Assembly: GCA_002811675.1 (NCBI GenBank) | Contig: PDIM01000040.1 | Span: 1 to 30,890 of the forward strand | Reading direction: 5' to 3' | Length of the DNA stretch: 30,890 nucleotides | Source of the DNA: Ichthyosporea sp. XGB-2017a | Lineage: Eukaryota > Opisthokonta > Ichthyosporea | Shown: in pieces, positions 27,401 through 30,890 of the stretch | Position numbering within the stretch: the first letter of the stretch is position 1 | Layout: each line of letters starts with the position of its first letter | Notes under the pieces: generated by a model | Told to the model about the DNA's origin: nothing | Databases searched by the model: none | What the model saw: only the letters and a program-made list of their open reading frames with translations | Translations under genes and position numbers: made by a program

Positions 27401-30400
27401 CTAGTACAGCCAGTACTTGAAAGTGATTCTTATAGATCTCCTTTTCCAAACATAAATTCAAAATTTGCTTAAACTGTTCAACCAAAAGTTTTGCGATACT
27501 GTCAAACGCATATTCAAGAACAATTACAAACGTGCTCTTACGTTGCACTTCGGAACAGTTACAAACAGTAACAGGTACAGTATTTACTCCATTCTTATCC
27601 ATGGATAATAAAGAATCAACCTCTATTTCTCGATCGAAAGAAAAGGATGATCTCAACCAACTGAATATTTCACAAGTCAAATTCTTAACATTACCAGACA
27701 AAAGAGAAAATACGCTGCACACTTTCGACGCGCATTGAAATGCTTGGTCTTCTTTATCAATAGGTGTCGAGGAATCCTTGGACGGCCACTCAGTGCTTTT
27801 AAGTATATTTCCAAGTTCCTCAAACGAATTTGACATTTGTTCCCGAAAGGGTTCAATAATAGACTCAACTTTGCGAGAAGAGCTTTTAATTTGATCCATT
27901 CCTACCTCCGCCGGGCTCCCGTTCGCTATCGCATTAATTTTCCAACCATGCAGTCGTTCTAAATACCCATCTCGAGTTTTAACATCAAATATTCCTTCCT
28001 CAAAGAAGGCATTCACAAGTGATACTTTTAAATTCTTGGTTTTGTTAAGAGACTCGGCCTCAACATTTACTCCCTTTCCTCCTTCACAAGATACCCATGG
28101 AAATTCTTTGAGGTCAAATAGCAGAGGAACCACATCTTCAAAAAATTGGGTTCTATTTAATAGCAGCATTTGATTTATGGATTTAGGTAGCTTTCCACTT
28201 AATGAAAAAGTTGCAATAATCTTTTCGCAATTCGTAGTGAGATCTTCACTGTCGCTATTTTTTCTTTTGCAAATTGAAAGGGTTAGAGACTTGACGTCTT
28301 GGAGATGCGCTACAGTGGCAGTGCTTTGGTTCAGGTTGCAATTTTCACCAATTTCAGCGAGTTGGCAAAGGAGCCCATCAATCATCGCTCTTGCCTGTTT
28401 ACTGATGCAGTCAATAGACTTCCACAGCATACACAGACTTTTATATGTTTCTAACATGTATTCGGGCTCATTACAGATAGTCTCTTTTAGATATAAAACG
28501 ATCAATCCGAGAAAAAGGCACCGAGAGCTTTCATCTTTTTCAGCTACAGATTTAAGCCAGTCAGCAACAAACGTTCTTACAGCATTGTTTACTATCAGAT
28601 GGCTTGTATCCCCAGTAAGTCCCCAAATAAACGCCGAAATTCGGACCAAACAAAACGCCCTGCTAAACGACCTCTTTTGCATGGGTCCTAAAGAGGAGTT
28701 TCGCGCAAAAAAAGTGCCATCCGCTTTAAGTACTACAACTTCAATTATACCAGTAGCAATTTCTGTGACCTTTCGATAGCACGGCTTTCCCCATACGGTA
28801 AACATAACATAAAACAGATCGAACAGAAATTCATAGTTGAGCTCGCAGCGATTGATTGCATCCTCATTTTCTAGTGACGTGTTCACAGCTTTGGCTATCG
28901 AATAGCACAGACTATTCATTGGCAAATATTTAATAGCTGTCTTTATGACAAGGAGAGACTCTTGTTTAATAGCTACGTTCCGGGGTGAAGAGCTTTGATC
29001 AGGGGCAAAATCTTTGGTTAAAGGGGGTCGTTCTTTGACTTCAGCATTCCCTAAGGGAAAACATGCGTTCATGTTTGAAACGAATCTGTCCTCCAAACGT
29101 TTTGGGTGGGCTTCATCGAATTCAGAATTGCTTGAGTAAAGCAGATTCGAATTCAGGAAGTCAGTATTACATGTACTTGGTTGTGGAACCAGAAGGTTGT
29201 GTAAAACATTAACTAAGTAGGTCATAGTAAGAGATTGTGAAACTGGGATATCAGTTACAATCAATTCGATGCACACACGAGACAGAGATGGAAACGAATA
29301 TGATTTACCAACCCACACCAAGTCAAAAACAAATTCATCGACACAAGAACCTTCCTCGGCGTGCTGTGACAAGGAGGAATGAATATCGGCATCTATATCA
29401 CAGACTTGAGAGGAAGTTACTGCCCCTATCTGAGAGCAAGAGGTCTGAATGGAGTTATTTTGGGAATTAGTTAGGGATAGTGTTGAGCAAAGGCTCAGTG
29501 ACTTATAAAGAAGGTGAACAAGTAAAGCCAATAACCAGCAATCATCTGTCGAAAAAGAAAATAAGGTATTGATTCCATTTAGCTCCCGTGACCGTTTACA
29601 TCCACAGCAGCACACCAGGCAATTACGATCGTCATTCAGGGAATCTTTATCTCTTTCTGTCATGCTTGAAGTTTCATCTCTCGCATAGTCACAATGCCAT
29701 TTCCAAAGCGCATCAATTTGATGTGCAAGAGCTTTCAGGAAACAACTGTTTGCATGTTCCAATGAAAACAGCTCATCAATGCAAAGAACATTTTCTTCAT
29801 GAAGGAGCCAAACAATATTTACATTTATGCACTTTTGAGCATAATGCGATTGCGATCTCTCATTTTCTGCACCTAATGAAGTCGCAAATGTACATAAATG
29901 GTCGATAAGTCCGTTTTTAAATGATATCCGATCAAGCATTTGACGCCTTTCCAATTCCGCCACAACTTTAGTCACCGTCACTGTCTGATGCAAGTCAAAC
30001 ACAGGGACACCCTGGACAAATATTAGGTCAGGACACTCAGTCTTATCCAATCTTCGACAAAGCAAGGAAGATGCCTTTATATACGTGAGCACATACTTTG
30101 TTATTAACCCTTCGATCCCTCCCCCAAAAGACTCACTGTTTTCTTTGGCGTGCCATACCAATTGATCAACGAAGTTCCCCACACATACATCATCTGCTTC
30201 CTCTTTCTGCTCGTCAGGAAAATCCTTTCCTGGAGTTAGATCCAGTCCTACTCTCCAATAAGCACAAATATCCCCCTCACACGTACCCTGATCCCACCCA
30301 AACAATTCTCCGGACTTGTACAAGATTCTCCCAATAATTCTTTGGGCTTCTTCTCCGGCACAAAACTTTCCATCATTGTCTCTCGAAACATTCGCGCCCC

Positions 30401-30743
30401 CTGCTGCACCATTTTCGTTCCGGGCATCATCTCCTGAGGAATTTCCTACCCGATACTCATGCTTAGCCCAGTCAACATCAAAGAGATCTTCCTCCTTCCC
30501 CTCTTCCTCTTCAGAATCCCCCATCATAAACGTATCTGCCTCCACATAGATTCGCTGGTATAGCATGGAGAGGTGCTTTTCGTCCAACTCATCATCGGCC
30601 CCCACATTCCCAAGCATAGTATCTTCTTCCATGCACTGTTCATCATCCATACAATTCTCTACAGGAAGACAAGCGGCTTTTAGGACAGCGGGTGGCTGAC
30701 TCTTGTGTCTTTTACTCCTTCCAAAAGGTGTGCTATGAGGCAT
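24486..30743 (-). CDS. Fanconi anaemia group A (FANCA)-like protein, 2085 aa
   Basis: No catalytic motif is visible; the protein is a long helical solenoid with an acidic N-terminus (EEEEGKEED near 80). I identify it by several blocks in the same order as human FANCA: VADWLKSVAEKDESSR (human YADWFKAS region); EKIIATFSLSGKLPKSI from residue 840 followed by R-x-F-x3-VPLLF (human EKAIMVF, GNIP, FLPALL); FTKFIELEIVND near 1350 (human YQDWLHLELEI); and near the end IPFSVLCFL then FVKLLIDVYLHLN about 1890-1930 (human LPFAFYSLL and VAVDMYLKL). These comparisons are from memory and by eye. FANCA is part of the nuclear core complex that ubiquitinates FANCD2-FANCI at DNA crosslinks. At 2085 aa it is far longer than human FANCA (1455 aa), with inserts rich in Ser and Asn. 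The ATG at 30743 was chosen; the longer frame begins at TTG. Confidence 0.7.
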   Translation of the reverse strand: MPHSTPFGRSKRHKSQPPAVLKAACLPVENCMDDEQCMEEDTMLGNVGADDELDEKHLSMLYQRIYVEADTFMMGDSEEEEGKEEDLFDVDWAKHEYRVGNSSGDDARNENGAAGGANVSRDNDGKFCAGEEAQRIIGRILYKSGELFGWDQGTCEGDICAYWRVGLDLTPGKDFPDEQKEEADDVCVGNFVDQLVWHAKENSESFGGGIEGLITKYVLTYIKASSLLCRRLDKTECPDLIFVQGVPVFDLHQTVTVTKVVAELERRQMLDRISFKNGLIDHLCTFATSLGAENERSQSHYAQKCINVNIVWLLHEENVLCIDELFSLEHANSCFLKALAHQIDALWKWHCDYARDETSSMTERDKDSLNDDRNCLVCCCGCKRSRELNGINTLFSFSTDDCWLLALLVHLLYKSLSLCSTLSLTNSQNNSIQTSCSQIGAVTSSQVCDIDADIHSSLSQHAEEGSCVDEFVFDLVWVGKSYSFPSLSRVCIELIVTDIPVSQSLTMTYLVNVLHNLLVPQPSTCNTDFLNSNLLYSSNSEFDEAHPKRLEDRFVSNMNACFPLGNAEVKERPPLTKDFAPDQSSSPRNVAIKQESLLVIKTAIKYLPMNSLCYSIAKAVNTSLENEDAINRCELNYEFLFDLFYVMFTVWGKPCYRKVTEIATGIIEVVVLKADGTFFARNSSLGPMQKRSFSRAFCLVRISAFIWGLTGDTSHLIVNNAVRTFVADWLKSVAEKDESSRCLFLGLIVLYLKETICNEPEYMLETYKSLCMLWKSIDCISKQARAMIDGLLCQLAEIGENCNLNQSTATVAHLQDVKSLTLSICKRKNSDSEDLTTNCEKIIATFSLSGKLPKSINQMLLLNRTQFFEDVVPLLFDLKEFPWVSCEGGKGVNVEAESLNKTKNLKVSLVNAFFEEGIFDVKTRDGYLERLHGWKINAIANGSPAEVGMDQIKSSSRKVESIIEPFREQMSNSFEELGNILKSTEWPSKDSSTPIDKEDQAFQCASKVCSVFSLLSGNVKNLTCEIFSWLRSSFSFDREIEVDSLLSMDKNGVNTVPVTVCNCSEVQRKSTFVIVLEYAFDSIAKLLVEQFKQILNLCLEKEIYKNHFQVLAVLVRYLFTDLLKQHKLVLCRFYRLLWLYMTHEYHKLSPSAISPLATIISDMQGVWLERGDSDLERPCPILMINIADSVLNFNHTGTFFGSICAFLKSRPISVQRACFYVNLFSHYATSVSGSYCTYFGVYENEISVDGDGVQFCRGNCEELKNQISSMYTTLNTASENNFFKRQVGCIALFVNETGQWLAYLGSKLLFIASHCVFVGNAKSVKNGIQRAISARKRALCQPIAREFTPFTFTKFIELEIVNDCLLNGVGLREESLSSGTKEDILWQMSLESKCAYASFLITICNRSLKYPRFPSINGTTPLWLALLSVCCVQGFKAKTKIYGVDFNGPNNYATSGANNPSSLKLILELIRDMFIDGCELQGVDSSYDSFRHGKILFNVFLNDIPQTLFVEMGGVLKLDKRDIIHMFANYCIDIFDSISSKLLLAVAVEPSNSGSAISRFALPHDQSSFSIMVSRLLTSLRPLALIDEAFIDNNLVKMIIRSYKETFKVRNTAEEAVAALCAENYAISNSFLLSCLSVVSTQTAETHGLEHGFWYGLDQYKRFLVQLLFDERPKSFDVADNLYTKISSPFRSALFLSYCVAGCSNMGPCSTSSSTLLRQLYFEHFALTKVSYFSSDYLCEKSIDLLPHTLNNNLAFYLGDKELTLSQTKLYWEETSIMLMVNLCKRLTEIWSTRGGYNVCNESPLANPKGEINKLLWFFVRLFKTIVTAGGLRCAISAFILSHCIFHSSVRICAEEYSQGDMGHIEPLLLEYKSLEKEISSPMAFIKGIPFSVLCFLMVSQMNAYDLYFFINGEGGSQGNLSFRFVKLLIDVYLHLNSALECADTESPDWLSSLTLSTREAAHNFLLNGIFNVCHVDAVLEQVSGDTLIKLQRSDVLLANKIQHIINADEDEISTAVCKDDEFDENYPQQSEVYGQGFDLDIPDDERALGISVDESKRAHISVVENAVRRLATSLQSCLHFASYT

Positions 30744-30747
30744 CTCT

Positions 30748-30783
30748 CTATACCATAGGGTGTGGTGCTGTTGTTCCAAACAT
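30748..30783 (-). promoter_or_regulatory. upstream ORF before the FANCA-like gene
   Basis: A 12-codon frame (ATG at 30783, TAG at 30748-30750) ends 4 nt before the chosen ATG at 30743. If the mRNA starts upstream of 30783, ribosomes would meet it first, which could lower translation of the main frame. Confidence 0.35.
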
Positions 30784-30818
30784 ATGTTACCGAGGTGCAA
30801 TATCCCGGTCGCAGATTC

Positions 30819-30840
30819 ATATATATATATATATATATAA
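30819..30840. repeat. AT dinucleotide microsatellite
   Basis: An uninterrupted run of about ten alternating AT units lies roughly 80 nt upstream of the FANCA-like ATG. It may form part of the core promoter or 5' UTR and is likely to vary in length between isolates. Confidence 0.8.
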
Positions 30841-30890
30841 TATCACTTGCTATTTTCTTCAAATCATATTTTCTTCAAATCACATTCGAA

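Noticed and set aside
26392-28779. Plus-strand open frames of 185 and 200 codons inside the FANCA-like gene
   Set aside because: They lie opposite coding sequence that aligns with FANCA in order, and they have no recognisable features of their own.
24486-30743. MMS22L as the identity of the 2085-residue protein
   Set aside because: A few helical stretches looked similar, but the blocks did not keep order, whereas FANCA blocks match in order from the middle to the C-terminus.
1-30890. Transposons, CRISPR arrays, tRNA or rRNA genes
   Set aside because: No terminal repeats, transposase or integrase motifs, regularly spaced repeats, or tRNA TPsiC-like boxes with matching acceptor stems were seen by eye on either strand. 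A tRNAscan/Rfam run would be needed to exclude small RNAs.

Overview
This is nuclear DNA from an intron-poor eukaryote with a compact genome, most likely unicellular. Ten protein genes occupy most of the window. Eight have no intron that I can see. DNAJC11 and UBA2 each carry one short GT-AG intron (116 and 98 nt). TAA, TAG and TGA are all used as stops, AATAAA hexamers sit close behind several stops, and no ribosome-binding sites or operon signatures are present. Several products are clearly mitochondrial or secretory-pathway proteins. I cannot name the species. A true beta/visual-type arrestin, an I/LWEQ actin-binding domain and a FANCA-like protein lean towards a relative of animals (unicellular holozoan or other amorphean), while a plant-SOS1-type Na+/H+ exchanger keeps other protist groups open.

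Layout: 1-880 has no recognisable gene. 881-4291 (-) encodes an arrestin fused to a helical rod and a HIP1/Sla2/talin-type I/LWEQ domain. A divergent promoter region separates it from ZNHIT3 (4812-5276, +), a box C/D snoRNP assembly factor. DNAJC11 (5691-7486, -, two exons) is convergent with ZNHIT3 and divergent from TAM41 (8126-9169, +), the mitochondrial CDP-diacylglycerol synthase. TACO1/YebC (9620-10543, +) follows. YIPF6 (10739-11371, -) is divergent from UBA2 (11863-13883, +, two exons), the catalytic subunit of the SUMO E1. Next come a 1932-residue protein with about nine PLAT units (14644-20442, +) and an SOS1-type Na+/H+ exchanger (20957-24475, +). The exchanger ends 10 bp from the end of a convergent 2085-residue gene (24486-30743, -) that I identify by colinear similarity as a Fanconi anaemia group A (FANCA) homologue.

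The genes are mostly housekeeping functions (mitochondrial lipid and translation biology, cristae/MICOS-linked chaperone, SUMO activation, Golgi trafficking, snoRNP assembly) and do not form one pathway. The most striking locus is the arrestin-I/LWEQ gene. In one polypeptide it joins an arrestin cargo module, a clathrin box, an AP2 beta-appendage motif, two NPF motifs and an actin-tethering domain, in effect a beta-arrestin fused to a HIP1R-like actin linker. Residues that lock ordinary arrestins in the inactive state are replaced. The FANCA homologue is the second point of interest, because this Fanconi core-complex subunit is best known from animals.
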